NCBI GenBank assembly: GCA_040387735.1
Contig: JAZKDE010000067.1
Coordinates: forward strand, 62,001-126,000
From: Arcicella sp040387735
GTDB taxonomy: Bacteria > Bacteroidota > Bacteroidia > Cytophagales > Spirosomataceae
Length of the DNA: 64,000 bases
Direction of reading: 5' to 3'
The notes under the pieces: generated by a model
What the model was told of the DNA's origin: nothing
Database searches by the model: none
What the model saw: only the letters and a program-made list of their open reading frames with translations
In this document: in pieces, positions 1 to 9,447 of the stretch
How positions within the stretch are numbered: position 1 is the stretch's first letter
Layout of the letters: each line of letters begins with the position of its first letter
Translations under genes and position numbers: made by a program

Positions 1-1561
1 GCAATTAACAAAACAAAGTTCGGACGCTCAGGATAACGGTTTATTCGGAAGATATAATTTAGGATTTGATTATGAAATCTCTAAAAAACAGTCACTAAGT
101 TCATCTATCGCTTTTGGAACTCGTAATTTAGACCGTAACCAAGATTATATCACCCAATCATTTGCAGACAGCAAACTTAATTCAACCAGTTATAGAAATG
201 TGGACAGTAAGGATTTATCAAATTCAGTTGATATAAACGTGGATTACGTTCGCACATTCAAACCGCAACAAGAATGGTCGATTTCGACACAATACAGCAA
301 AAGTACGTTGACGAATAACTACGACGCTAACATCTTGAACAGCGTAAATGAATTATTGAGTCGTCAGAAAAATATTAACGGCAATACAAACCAAGAAATA
401 ACGATTCAGACCGATTATCAGACCCCAATTAAGCAAAATCAAATGTTTGAAGTTGGTGTAAAAACAATTAATCGCCAAGTAGATAGTGACTACCAATATC
501 TTTTTGCGGGTAGTACAGGTTTATTCAGTTCAGATGCTAAAAATCCAGCGGGTTTATTGAACTACAAACAAAACATTACGGCGGGATATTTATCATATAC
601 GTATTCGACTAAAAATAAATATACCTTTAAAGTAGGTACTCGTTACGAACAAACAACTATTACTGCGAACGACCAGAAAAGTAATATTGCCATTCCTTCT
701 TACGGAAATTTAGTACCAAGCATTAACATTTCTAAAAGTTTAGGTAATTCAACCTTAAAATTGGCTTACAACAACCGTATTCAACGTCCAGGTTTACAAC
801 AACTTAACCCTAACGTAAATACGGCAAATGCTCAAAATATCTCCATTGGTAATCCAAGTTTGAAACCAGAAGTTACCAATAACGTTGAATTGAGTTTAAG
901 TACCAATATTAACCGAACGTATTTGAATCTATCACTTTTCGGTCGTCAGACAAACAATTCAATTATTCGTTTGAGTTCACCGTCTGATACTTTAGCAGGA
1001 GCAATTGTAACGACTTTTCAAAACATTGGGAAGCAACAAACTTTCGGAGCAAATTTATTCGGGAACACCTACATTACGCCAAAATGGTCATTAAACGGAG
1101 GAATTGATATGTTTTACAGTTATTTGGACGGACAAGCTCAGAACGCCAACGGAACGTTCTCAACCATCAGTAATTCAGGTGTAACGGTAAATGGTCGTTT
1201 AATGTCACAGTTATCACTTCCAAATGGATGGGGACTTCAAGCATTCGGAGGATTCAGAGGAACACAGGTACAATTACAAGGTTCACAAATCGGAACGGGA
1301 ATGTACTCTTTAGGTGTTAAGAAAGATTTCGTCAATAAAAAAGGCAGCATTGGACTTGCCGCAGAGAACTTCTTTGGTGGCATGACGATGACTTCAACCT
1401 TGAATTCAGCTCAGTTTAGTCAAGTAAGTGTCAATAATATTTACAACCAAAACATTAAATTAACCTTCAGCTACAAAATTGGAAACATGAAATTTGTGGA
1501 ACAGAAGAAGTCTAAATCAGTAAAAAATGATGATGTAAAGGGCGGTGAATCAGCTAATTAA
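1..1561 (+). CDS. Outer-membrane beta-barrel protein (TonB-dependent receptor-like), 5' end outside the window
   Basis: The reading frame is open from base 2 to the stop at 1559-1561, so about 519 C-terminal residues are present and the signal peptide and N-terminal domains lie to the left. The protein is a series of alternating beta-strands rich in Asn, Ser, Thr and aromatic residues, including the phrase NRIQRPGLQQLNP followed by NPSLKPE, which is typical of Bacteroidota outer-membrane barrel proteins related to TonB-dependent receptors. The last strand (IKLTFSYKIG) is followed by a charged tail of about 20 residues. The substrate cannot be told. Next to yceI (51 bp gap, same strand), possibly co-transcribed. 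Confidence 0.85.
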   Translation, partial: QLTKQSSDAQDNGLFGRYNLGFDYEISKKQSLSSSIAFGTRNLDRNQDYITQSFADSKLNSTSYRNVDSKDLSNSVDINVDYVRTFKPQQEWSISTQYSKSTLTNNYDANILNSVNELLSRQKNINGNTNQEITIQTDYQTPIKQNQMFEVGVKTINRQVDSDYQYLFAGSTGLFSSDAKNPAGLLNYKQNITAGYLSYTYSTKNKYTFKVGTRYEQTTITANDQKSNIAIPSYGNLVPSINISKSLGNSTLKLAYNNRIQRPGLQQLNPNVNTANAQNISIGNPSLKPEVTNNVELSLSTNINRTYLNLSLFGRQTNNSIIRLSSPSDTLAGAIVTTFQNIGKQQTFGANLFGNTYITPKWSLNGGIDMFYSYLDGQAQNANGTFSTISNSGVTVNGRLMSQLSLPNGWGLQAFGGFRGTQVQLQGSQIGTGMYSLGVKKDFVNKKGSIGLAAENFFGGMTMTSTLNSAQFSQVSVNNIYNQNIKLTFSYKIGNMKFVEQKKSKSVKNDDVKGGESAN

Positions 1562-1612
1562 GTATCTTAGAGAAAAATTCAATTAATTCATAATCAAACC
1601 AATCAAAAAACA

Positions 1613-2179
1613 ATGAAAAAAATCGCAATGTTAGCCGCAGTAATGTTTGTTTCAGCAACATCATTCGCCCAAAAATGGAATGTAGATAAAGCTCACTCTA
1701 AACTCGGTTTTACAGTAACCCACTTGATGCTCTCTGAAGTGGATGGTAACTTCAAGAAATTTGATGCTACTATTAACTCTGAAAAAGAAGACTTTACGGA
1801 CGCTACCTTTGAACTTACTGCCGACGTAAACAGTATCGCCACTGATAACGAAATGCGTGATGGTCATTTGAAAAAACCAGATATGTTTGACGCAGAGAAA
1901 TTCCCAACGTTGACTTTCAAAAGTACTTCAATCACAAAATTGGATGCTAAAAAGTATAAATTAGTAGGAAATCTTACGATGAAAGGAGTGACTAAACCAG
2001 TTACACTTGACTTAACGTTGAACGGAGTTGGCAAAAATCAAAGAACACAAAAGCCAATTGCAGGTTTTAAATTAACTGGAACGATCAAACGTACAGACTT
2101 TGGTGTTGGTGGAATGCCAAGTGCCGTAGTAAGCGAAGATATTGAAATCAGAGCGGTAGGTGAGTTCGGAAAAGAATAA
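1613..2179 (+). CDS. YceI-family periplasmic lipid/isoprenoid-binding protein
   Basis: 188 residues. Residues 1-19 are a signal peptide (MKKIAMLAAVMFVSATSFA), so the protein is exported. The mature part is one YceI domain from W22: WNVDKAHSKLGFTVTHL at the start, the stretch DGHLKKPDMFDAEKFPTLTF in the middle, and FKLTGTIKRTDFGVG near the end. YceI proteins form a lipocalin-like barrel binding a polyisoprenoid or similar amphiphile; the ligand here is unknown. The gene follows the barrel protein by 51 bp and is followed by a hairpin terminator. An A-rich leader without a Shine-Dalgarno sequence precedes the ATG. Confidence 0.9.
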   Translation: MKKIAMLAAVMFVSATSFAQKWNVDKAHSKLGFTVTHLMLSEVDGNFKKFDATINSEKEDFTDATFELTADVNSIATDNEMRDGHLKKPDMFDAEKFPTLTFKSTSITKLDAKKYKLVGNLTMKGVTKPVTLDLTLNGVGKNQRTQKPIAGFKLTGTIKRTDFGVGGMPSAVVSEDIEIRAVGEFGKE

Positions 2180-2886
2180 TAAATACCTAATTACAACTTC
2201 ATTTATAAACCAAGTAAAAGCACAGGTAAAATGGTGTTTTTAATTGAAAAAATGCAGAAAGGCTTGCTGTTTTACGGCAAGTCTTTTCTTTTTAAGAAGC
2301 CATAAAAAATTGCTACTAAAAGAAGTTTTACTAAATCTTTTACTTGCTAAAAGTAGTAGCGTGTTAACTTTAGCTCCCCACAAGAACCGTTGTATCACAG
2401 TCTTCCCATTTGTATAAATTCCCCAGATAAATTCAAGCCTCACCTTACAAATTATTTCAGTCTAAATTAGCCAAATAATGTTTGGCAATTCAAAATAAAG
2501 TAGAGGTCAGGAATGGTTTTAAATACCTTAAATATTAAACGTTGTTGGCAGTTAATATTTGGGCAATTTTTATTTTACATTAAATTTGGCTATTTTTTTT
2601 CTCAAAAAAATAAAAACTAACTACCTGAATAACAAGCAAATAGTTCTTTCAAAATGAACAAAAAGTAAACTAATCCGAGAAAATTTTCGGCAGACTAAAA
2701 GCAAAGCTATACCATTAAATTTAATTTAAAATTAAAACACGTTCAGCTTACAGCTTTAAAAACTACCCTTAAATGACCTATTAGATACAAAATTCTCCAA
2801 CCTAAAATCAACTCAACTTTGAATATTTTAGCTAAAAAACGTAAAAAATTTTGCTTTAAATCTCCAACACTTCAATGAAAAAACAA
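2180..2886. other. 707-bp gene-free A+T-rich interval
   Basis: Apart from the terminator at 2257-2290 I see no credible gene, tRNA or repeat. The one short open frame (minus strand, 2240-2443) runs through the terminator and has no recognisable composition. It separates the convergent 3' ends of yceI and menD. Confidence 0.5.
2257..2290 (+). terminator. Rho-independent terminator after yceI
   Basis: An 8-bp stem (AGGCTTGC / GCAAGTCT with one G-T pair) around a 9-base loop, followed by TTTCTTTTT. It lies about 80 bp after the yceI stop. Confidence 0.6.
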
Positions 2887-4596
2887 CTAAAATCCTGACT
2901 TAAACATTTTAAATAATTGCGTATTTATTAAACTATGCGTTTCAATTTCAATTAGTTTTGAGTTCCCAAAAGGGTTCAAAAAATTAGCAAAACACTTAGT
3001 TAATTCCAAAACTGACTTAACATTAAAGTACTCCATCTCCGCATCTTCCGCAGTATTTTTAGCATTTAAAGATTGTACCGTTTCAAAATAATCATCCAAT
3101 TCAGGTTGTTTTCCAGGGCCGTCAATCATTCTAAATATTCCGCCTCCGTGATTATTCAATAAAATTATTCGCAAATTACTGGGTAAATAACGATTCCACA
3201 AAGCATTTCTATCGTAGAAGAATGCCACATCGCCCACCAATAAAAACACTAATTTATCAGTACTCAAAGCTGCCCCAACGGCAGTACTCACACAACCATC
3301 AATTCCACTGGTACCTCTATTGGCAAAAACTTCAATATTCTTTTGTGGTAAAACTCCGACATTGTTAGCATAACGAACCGACATAGAATTGGCCAAATGT
3401 AATTGACTATTCTCTGGTAATAAATCCATTAATTGCTTTATAGCGTAAAACTCATTCAATTCAGTTTGATGAATTTTATCCTGAAAAAAGCGTTCCAAGT
3501 AAATATTCGCTTTGCGTTCTTGCGTAAACCAGTCATTCTTAAACGACGCATCTCTTTCCTCCTCTCCGCTTCTAAATTGCTCAAAATCTAAATCTTCGTA
3601 CAATTTGGTAAAAAAATCAAGCGGCGACATCGGAATAGTTTTAGTGAGCGACTGAAAGGTATCAATCAAATGCTCTCCCACTTGCAAATGCCAATGTTCA
3701 ATTGCTTTATTTTTTCGCAGAAAAGTCTTTAATCCTTTGGAGATAAACGACTTACCATAGGTTATCAAAAGTTCTGGTTTTAGATTTTCATTTTCTGGTT
3801 TCAGGAAAATATCGTGCTTGGAAATCGCTTCAAACCCTACATTTGAAATAGAATCGCCAATACAAACCACTTGGAATTCTTCTTGCAGATTTTGTAAAAC
3901 CCTACTAAGGTTTTCGTCTCTAAACGATTGTCCACCCGCAATTAAAATTCTATCGAAATCTTGAAACTGGTTTAACAATTCATGCCAAGTTTCTTTCGGT
4001 AAAGTCCTTTCGGTCGGCATAACGTCAATAATTCTACATTTTCCTTCAAAGACAATTTCCTCATTTTCAGCGGGATAAAATGGCTCTCGTAAAGGAATAT
4101 TGATGTGAACGGGTCCTTGAGGTTCAGATTTAGCTACATTAATAGCGTGATTTATCGTTCTTTCGATTTGCCAAACGGAGTCAGGGTGCGAATAATCAGC
4201 CCCAATTTCAAAACTTTGTTTAACGTGTTTACCAAAAATATCCGTTTGATAAATGGTTTGCCCATCATTTTGGTGAATCCATTCTTTGGGTCTATCCGCT
4301 GTAAGAATTATCAACGGAATTTCTTGAAAAAATGCCTCCGCCACGGCAGGTGCATAATTATACGCCGCCGAACCCGAAGTACAGCAAATAGCCACTGGCT
4401 CATGCAAGTTTTGAGCCATTCCCAAAGCAATAAATGCGGCAGAACGCTCATCAGAGATTGATTTTGTGACAATTTCAGGATTACGAACCAAAGCAATCGT
4501 TAATGGAGCATTTCGTGAACCTGGCGAAATAATAGCATTTTTCACGCCTTTTCTCGCAAGAATTTCGACAAGATTGATGATGGGTTGTAGTAGCAT
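2887..4596 (-). CDS. menD: MenD, SEPHCHC synthase (menaquinone biosynthesis)
   Basis: 569 residues, normal for the family. MenD uses thiamine diphosphate to decarboxylate 2-oxoglutarate and add it to isochorismate, the first committed step to menaquinone. Visible motifs: SPGSRNAPL at 24-32, the catalytic-Glu region SDERSAAFIALGMA near 48-61, TSGSAAYNYAPAVAEA near 74-89, and the ThDP/Mg site GDVAFFYDRNALWN in the C-terminal third. ATG at 4596. The cation-efflux gene lies 26 bp upstream on the same strand, so the two are probably co-transcribed, although no functional link is evident. Confidence 0.95.
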   Translation of the reverse strand: MLLQPIINLVEILARKGVKNAIISPGSRNAPLTIALVRNPEIVTKSISDERSAAFIALGMAQNLHEPVAICCTSGSAAYNYAPAVAEAFFQEIPLIILTADRPKEWIHQNDGQTIYQTDIFGKHVKQSFEIGADYSHPDSVWQIERTINHAINVAKSEPQGPVHINIPLREPFYPAENEEIVFEGKCRIIDVMPTERTLPKETWHELLNQFQDFDRILIAGGQSFRDENLSRVLQNLQEEFQVVCIGDSISNVGFEAISKHDIFLKPENENLKPELLITYGKSFISKGLKTFLRKNKAIEHWHLQVGEHLIDTFQSLTKTIPMSPLDFFTKLYEDLDFEQFRSGEEERDASFKNDWFTQERKANIYLERFFQDKIHQTELNEFYAIKQLMDLLPENSQLHLANSMSVRYANNVGVLPQKNIEVFANRGTSGIDGCVSTAVGAALSTDKLVFLLVGDVAFFYDRNALWNRYLPSNLRIILLNNHGGGIFRMIDGPGKQPELDDYFETVQSLNAKNTAEDAEMEYFNVKSVLELTKCFANFLNPFGNSKLIEIETHSLINTQLFKMFKSGF

Positions 4597-4622
4597 TATA
4601 ATTTTAAAATTTGTTAGCCTAT

Positions 4623-5609
4623 TTATACAATCTCCAAAAAATGCTTTTGGTTCAATGACAAATTCATTTTATTCCAAGCAATATTTGTTGAAAAAGGAGC
4701 TTGTCGAATGGGACAATTTTCTATTTTACAGTAATGACAACATTGGGGCAAACACGGGTCGGTATGAATAAATATTTCAACATTTGAAGGAAATTCTTTA
4801 TCAAAAATATCTTCAAATTCGTGAACCGTTTCGTGTACTTTCTCCAAATTCCAATAATTAGGGAGTGTCAAGTGGGCATCAATGTGAATATCCGCTCCGT
4901 ATTCTTGAATTCTCAAATTATGAATATCAATCCATTCCCGTTTTTGGTACGTTTTCAGAATATCCACCACTTTTTCCAATACTTCATTATTTGTTTCATC
5001 CATGAGTCCGCCAATGGACTTTCTAATAATCTTAACACCATTCCAAGCCATGAAAAGGGCAAAAAAGATGGAAGCCAATCCGTCAATCCAAGCAATTTTT
5101 GTCCACATTACCAAGATTACCGCCGCCACCAAAATCAGTCCACTGATGGCATCTAATTTCAAATGTTGTCCGTCCGCAATAAGCGTTGGCGATTTCTTTA
5201 TAATTCCGTCTTTTTCGAGAAAATACCCCAGAAAATAATTAATCACCGTTCCAATTGAAATAATTGAAACGCCAATCTTTAAATCCTTAAAAGGTTCGGG
5301 ATAAATAAGCCCTTCGGTGGCATGAAAGACAATAAAAAAACTCGCTAAAACAATCAATACCCCTTCAAGACCAGCGGAGAAAAATTCGATTTTCCCGTGA
5401 CCATAAGGATGATTCAAATCCTTTGGTTGCGAAGCTAAATAAATAGCATAAAAAGCAAAAGCACTCGCCACAACGTTAATAATAGACTCCAAAGCATCCG
5501 TTAAAATCGCACTGGAATATGTGAGATAATAGGCGATAAACTTAGCAATCATCAACAGAGTACTTACCGCAAATGAGATTAATATTAATTTATACTTTAG
5601 GAAGTTCAT
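4623..5609 (-). CDS. Cation diffusion facilitator family metal efflux transporter
   Basis: 328 residues with about six hydrophobic helices in the first 200 residues, then a cytoplasmic ferredoxin-like domain. The helix-2 segment LTDALESIIN and helix-5 segment ADGQHLKLDAIS carry the Asp and His/Asp residues that form the CDF metal site. The domain ends with DIHIDAHL and FIHTDPCLPQCCHYC; the tail adds five cysteines (C-x4-CC-x2-C-x4-C). I recall such Cys tails in other Bacteroidota CDF proteins, but their role is inferred. The metal (Zn, Fe, Mn or Co) cannot be told. ATG at 5609, divergent from the Nudix gene. Confidence 0.9.
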   Translation of the reverse strand: MNFLKYKLILISFAVSTLLMIAKFIAYYLTYSSAILTDALESIINVVASAFAFYAIYLASQPKDLNHPYGHGKIEFFSAGLEGVLIVLASFFIVFHATEGLIYPEPFKDLKIGVSIISIGTVINYFLGYFLEKDGIIKKSPTLIADGQHLKLDAISGLILVAAVILVMWTKIAWIDGLASIFFALFMAWNGVKIIRKSIGGLMDETNNEVLEKVVDILKTYQKREWIDIHNLRIQEYGADIHIDAHLTLPNYWNLEKVHETVHEFEDIFDKEFPSNVEIFIHTDPCLPQCCHYCKIENCPIRQAPFSTNIAWNKMNLSLNQKHFLEIV

Positions 5610-5723
5610 AAGGATGTTAAATTCAGTAAGCCATAACTTGTCTTTTTTTGTAAAAATAATATTTTAAAACTGCCCAATGCGACAATTTCAACTTATGACT
5701 TAAAGACTGACAACTCTTTTTCA

Positions 5724-5731
5724 CAAAGTTA
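5724..5731 (-). promoter_or_regulatory. Candidate -7 element for the cation-efflux gene
   Basis: TAACTTTG on the minus strand matches the Bacteroidota TAnnTTTG element, within TTTCGTAACTTTGT. The same 14-base string occurs upstream of trhO (13649-13656). No -33 TTTG at the right spacing, so this is tentative. Confidence 0.3.
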
Positions 5732-5742
5732 CGAAATTCATA

Positions 5743-5774
5743 TTTTAATATTCATACCTTCTGTTATACCTTTG
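5743..5774 (+). promoter_or_regulatory. Candidate promoter of the Nudix gene
   Basis: TTTT (5743-5746), 20 bases, then TACCTTTG (5767-5774), matching TTTG-N19/20-TAnnTTTG except for one base of the -33 box. The ATG begins only 4 bases after the element, so the transcript may be leaderless. Confidence 0.45.
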
Positions 5775-5778
5775 CAAA

Positions 5779-6327
5779 ATGAACATTTATGAAAATCCTT
5801 GGAAAAAAGTTTCTTCCCGTGAAGTTTATGATAACCCTTGGGTAAATCTTAGGCACGAAGAGGTGATAAAACCAAATGGTGAGCCTGGTATTTACGGAGT
5901 TGCTCATTTCAAAACGAAAGCCGCCGCCATTTTACCATTGGACGATAATAATAATACTTGGCTCGTTGGGCAATATAGATATACGTTAGAGGAATATTCT
6001 TGGGAAATTCCGATGGGTGGAGGTGCATTAAATGGTGATAGTTTAGAAGCGGCCAAACGAGAATTGAAGGAAGAAACGGGAATGACCGCTAAAAATTGGA
6101 CTGATTTGGGAAAACTTCACACCTCAAACTCGGTAACTGATGAAGTTGGTTTTATGTATTTAGCGGAAGACTTAACGCAAGGAGAGGCAGAGCCAGACGA
6201 TACGGAGATTTTAGCCCTTAAAAAAGTAAGTCTTCAGGAAGCCGTAAGAATGGTCATGGATTCAGAAATTACCGATTCATTGAGTATTGCTACCATTTTA
6301 AAAGTCGCCCGATTAAAAGGCATTTAA
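5779..6327 (+). CDS. Nudix hydrolase, ADP-ribose pyrophosphatase-like
   Basis: 182 residues. The catalytic Nudix helix RELKEETGM is clear at about residues 92-100, after GGGALNGDSLEAAK; the first Glu of the consensus box (G-x5-E-x7-REUxEExGU) is Gly here, which I recall from a subfamily with this IPMGGG sequence. The flanks, WLVGQYRYTLEEYSWEIPMG and the C-terminal ESDDTEI-type segment, resemble NDP-sugar hydrolases that split ADP-ribose to AMP and ribose-5-phosphate. The substrate is inferred from similarity. Followed 10 bp later by a LysE transporter, likely one transcript. Confidence 0.88.
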   Translation: MNIYENPWKKVSSREVYDNPWVNLRHEEVIKPNGEPGIYGVAHFKTKAAAILPLDDNNNTWLVGQYRYTLEEYSWEIPMGGGALNGDSLEAAKRELKEETGMTAKNWTDLGKLHTSNSVTDEVGFMYLAEDLTQGEAEPDDTEILALKKVSLQEAVRMVMDSEITDSLSIATILKVARLKGI

Positions 6328-6337
6328 ACCTACACTT

Positions 6338-6946
6338 ATGATTCAAGCCATTTTTTTCGGATTTCTCTACGGTTTTCTTCTTTGCTTTACTTTTGGGCCA
6401 GCATTTTTTAGACTAATTCAGACAAGTATTGATACAGGGTTCAAACGGGGCGTTTTAATTGCCTTGGGGGTTACCGTGGCGGATGCCATTTTGATGTTTT
6501 TTGCCATTTTTGGAACGAGCTACTTACCAAATTTTGAGCATTTTGACGATATTATTTCCGTCGTTGGGGCATCGCTTTTATTTGTACTGGGCTTTATCAG
6601 CATTTTCAAGCAGCAATCTCAATTGGTCTATCCAACTTCCAAACTCAGTTCGTTTCTCTACTATTTTACTTCGGGACTTTTTCTAAACTTGCTCAATCCT
6701 TCCAATTATTTGGCGGTTTTTACAACTTCAGCCTATCTGGTGGCAAAAGGATTAACCTTAAATGAACGAATCGGGTTCTTTTTGTTTAGTCTCATCGCAA
6801 CGATGTTAGCCGAATCATTAATTGCTTTTTATGCTCAAAGAATGAAGAAAGTATTAACGGCAAAAGTCCTGAAACGAATCAATCAAGTTGCTGGCTTAAT
6901 CTTTATCGGTTCAGGACTTATGATTCTTTGGAAGCAATTTCTTTAA
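6338..6946 (+). CDS. LysE/RhtB-family amino-acid exporter
   Basis: 202 residues, about six transmembrane helices. The N-terminus (GFLYGFLLCFTFGPAFFRLI) is the typical LysE start with its conserved Gly-Pro, and the helix LLNPSNYLAVFTTSAYL contains the conserved Asn-Pro. The family exports amino acids or similar small metabolites through the inner membrane; the substrate cannot be assigned. It follows the Nudix gene by 10 bp and converges on the GH3 gene with 41 bp between the stops and no clear terminator. Confidence 0.85.
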   Translation: MIQAIFFGFLYGFLLCFTFGPAFFRLIQTSIDTGFKRGVLIALGVTVADAILMFFAIFGTSYLPNFEHFDDIISVVGASLLFVLGFISIFKQQSQLVYPTSKLSSFLYYFTSGLFLNLLNPSNYLAVFTTSAYLVAKGLTLNERIGFFLFSLIATMLAESLIAFYAQRMKKVLTAKVLKRINQVAGLIFIGSGLMILWKQFL

Positions 6947-6987
6947 GAATTAACCCATTTATTTTGGGAAGTATTTATGCCATTGTA

Positions 6988-8553
6988 TTACGAAATAGAT
7001 ACTTCCGATTTCTTTTTATTCAGAAAATCCTCCCATTCATTTATTTGTTCGGCCTTTTTCAAAACTCTTGGAAATTTATTTTGACCTCCCGTTTTTCCTT
7101 GCAATTCCATAAATTGATAGAAGATATGGGTTGGCAAAACGGTCATTTTCAACTCTCGGAGTGCGTGTTGCCTTTCCACTGGATAATCATCGTTGATTTC
7201 ACAAAGTTTCTCGTCAATAAAAGACATCAATTCGGCCGAGTCAACTTTATCATCCGTGCCAACAAACCAACTATGCCCAAAAGTATCGCCTTCTTTCTTG
7301 CCAAAAACCGTAAATTCACGAATATCAATATTGAATTTTTCACAAGCTAATTCAATGGCTTTGTTCATATTATCAACCGATAAATGTTCTCCGCAAAGGC
7401 TCAAAAAGTGTTTAGTTCTACCCGTAATAATGATTTCTGCCTTCTTTTTGTTGGTAAATTTGATAGTATCACCAATTAAATACCGCCAAGCTCCCGAAAC
7501 CGTTGAGATTAACAAAGCATATTCAACCCCATCTTCAACTTCGTCAATCATGAGCGTTTGCGGTTTTTCAGCCATCACGCCATCGTCATCAAAGTTTTCT
7601 TCGTTAAAAGGCACAAACTCAAAGAAAATACCATTATTCAAGACCAAAGCCATATCCGTATTCGGAGCAGCTTGGTAAGCCATGAATCCTTCGGATGCCA
7701 AATATGTCTCGATGTACGTGATTGGGCGACCTAAAAGTTTCTCAAAACCTTTTTTATACGGCTCAAAACTTACCCCTCCGTGACAAAAAACCTCAAGGTT
7801 TGGCCAGATTTCGTGAATATTTTTCACATTATATTCTTTGATGATTTTCTCCATCAAAATCTGAATCCAAGCAGGTACTCCCACGATGAAACCAATATCC
7901 CAATCTTTCGCTTTTTTGGTTATTTTATCTAATTTCTCACTCCAATCACGAGTTTCGGCAATTTTTTTACCTGGTTTATAAAATCTTTCAAACCAAAAAG
8001 GAATCTTACCAGCGGTAATACCACTCAAATCTCCTTCAAAATATTCACCTTTGTCCTGCAATTTAGTACTTCCGCCCAACATTAAATACCCCTTTTCAAA
8101 AACTTGGGAAGGTAAATTTTTATACGCAGAAAGCGTTAATATTTGACGAATTCCAGTCTTGTGAATGGCTTTTACCATATCGTTCGTTACGGGAATGTGT
8201 TTGGAAGCCGCCTCCGAAGTACCTGAACTGAGAGCAAAATATTTTATACTTCCCACCCAAGAGACATTTTTTTCTCCTTCCAGCGTTTTATGCCACCAGT
8301 CTTTGTACATTTTATTGTAATCATAGACGGGAACTTGCTTCTTATATTTGGTATAAAATTCTTTGTCTTTCGAAAATATGGCTGCGTTCATAATTTCTTC
8401 AAAACCGAATGCTTCTCCAAATTGCGAAAAACGACCTTTATTCAGTAATTTGACCAACGTTTTGCGTTGAACTTTTGCCAAATTAGATTTCTGGCGTTTC
8501 ATTAATCCCGACAGCCCAATTCCTCTTTTAACTAAATTTCCAACTATTGCCAT
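6988..8553 (-). CDS. GH3-family acyl-acid-amido synthetase-like protein
   Basis: 521 residues. The protein matches the plant-auxin-GH3-like family: KYFALSSGTSEAASKHIPVT holds the first ATP-binding motif near residue 110, followed by YLMLGGST, VGVPAWIQILMEKI, YLASEGFMAY, and YRLIGDTIKF-like YLIGDTIKFTNKK. GH3 enzymes adenylate a carboxylic acid and join it to an amine. Bacterial GH3 proteins are common in Bacteroidota but their substrates are largely unknown. ATG at 8553, 39 bp downstream of surE on the same strand; likely an operon. Confidence 0.88.
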   Translation of the reverse strand: MAIVGNLVKRGIGLSGLMKRQKSNLAKVQRKTLVKLLNKGRFSQFGEAFGFEEIMNAAIFSKDKEFYTKYKKQVPVYDYNKMYKDWWHKTLEGEKNVSWVGSIKYFALSSGTSEAASKHIPVTNDMVKAIHKTGIRQILTLSAYKNLPSQVFEKGYLMLGGSTKLQDKGEYFEGDLSGITAGKIPFWFERFYKPGKKIAETRDWSEKLDKITKKAKDWDIGFIVGVPAWIQILMEKIIKEYNVKNIHEIWPNLEVFCHGGVSFEPYKKGFEKLLGRPITYIETYLASEGFMAYQAAPNTDMALVLNNGIFFEFVPFNEENFDDDGVMAEKPQTLMIDEVEDGVEYALLISTVSGAWRYLIGDTIKFTNKKKAEIIITGRTKHFLSLCGEHLSVDNMNKAIELACEKFNIDIREFTVFGKKEGDTFGHSWFVGTDDKVDSAELMSFIDEKLCEINDDYPVERQHALRELKMTVLPTHIFYQFMELQGKTGGQNKFPRVLKKAEQINEWEDFLNKKKSEVSIS

Positions 8554-8592
8554 GATTAAATATTATGTGAATGTACACTTGAATTTATGCAA

Positions 8593-9360
8593 TTAAAACC
8601 AACTTTTCAAACTTTCAACTGCCTGATAATCAGTTAAATCAAATTTAGCAGGAACAATTGAAATATAATTTTCTTTCAACGCATCTTCATCCGTTCCGCC
8701 GCCATTATCTTCATTTTGCAAGAAACCATCCATCCAGTAATAAGATTTTCCGTAAGGGTCTTTTCTTTCTTCAAATGATTCTCTGAAAACGGCATCCGTT
8801 TGACGACAAATTTTGATTCCTTTGATGGGTTCATCCGATATTTTCGGAAAATTAACGTTTAAGGCTACCCCGTGCGGAAGACCTTTTTCAAGAACTTTTA
8901 AAGCTATACTTTTAACGTATTCGATGGTATGAGAAAAGTCAGCATCACCACCAAAATCACTCAAAGAAAACCCAATGGCAGGAATTCCTTCAATTGCTGC
9001 TTCAATTGCCGCTGACATGGTTCCGCTGTAAATTACGGAGATAGAAGAATTTGAACCGTGATTTATTCCCGAAACGACTAAATCAATTTTTCGTCCTTTT
9101 AATAGAAAATGTTTCCCAAATTTTACGCAATCAGCGGGTGTTCCACTGCATTTATAAGCCTCTACATGGGGGAGAAAATCTCTAACTTTGTTAACTCTGA
9201 GAGGACGGTCAAGGGTGATTGCGTGTCCCATACCCGATTGGTGAGTATCTGGAGCAATAACGACTACTTCACCGATTTCTGACATTACTTCTGCCAACGT
9301 TTTAATACCTTTTGCCGCTATTGAATCGTCGTTAGCAATTAAAATTAAGGGTTTTTGCAT
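8593..9360 (-). CDS. surE: SurE, 5'/3'-nucleotidase
   Basis: 255 residues, the family's length. The metal site is visible: ANDDS (Asp11, Asp12), the Ser of HQSGMGHAIT, and the Asn of SGINHGSN, followed by IYSGTMSAAIEA. SurE dephosphorylates nucleoside 5'- and 3'-monophosphates and aids stationary-phase survival in E. coli. It starts at ATG 9360, is divergent from the acyltransferase, and is followed 39 bp later by the GH3 gene. Confidence 0.95.
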   Translation of the reverse strand: MQKPLILIANDDSIAAKGIKTLAEVMSEIGEVVVIAPDTHQSGMGHAITLDRPLRVNKVRDFLPHVEAYKCSGTPADCVKFGKHFLLKGRKIDLVVSGINHGSNSSISVIYSGTMSAAIEAAIEGIPAIGFSLSDFGGDADFSHTIEYVKSIALKVLEKGLPHGVALNVNFPKISDEPIKGIKICRQTDAVFRESFEERKDPYGKSYYWMDGFLQNEDNGGGTDEDALKENYISIVPAKFDLTDYQAVESLKSWF

Positions 9361-9386
9361 TATATTTTTATAAATTATTAGATTAT

Positions 9387-9418
9387 CTTGAAAGCAAAAT
9401 CAAATATAGGTAGATTTG
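9387..9418 (+). promoter_or_regulatory. Candidate promoter of the acyltransferase gene
   Basis: CTTG (9387-9390), 20 bases, then TAGATTTG (9411-9418), close to TTTG-N19/20-TAnnTTTG. It lies 30 bp before the ATG at 9448 and inside the longer TTG-initiated frame, so it argues for the later start. Confidence 0.4.
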
Positions 9419-9447
9419 TTTTTGAGACCAATTTACAAACTCGTTTT

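Noticed and set aside
2240..2443. 67-residue open frame on the minus strand
   Set aside because: It runs through the yceI terminator, has low-complexity composition and no start context; most likely chance.
9388..9447. TTG start 20 codons upstream of the acyltransferase
   Set aside because: It overlaps a promoter-like element (9387-9418) and the added residues do not fit the family.
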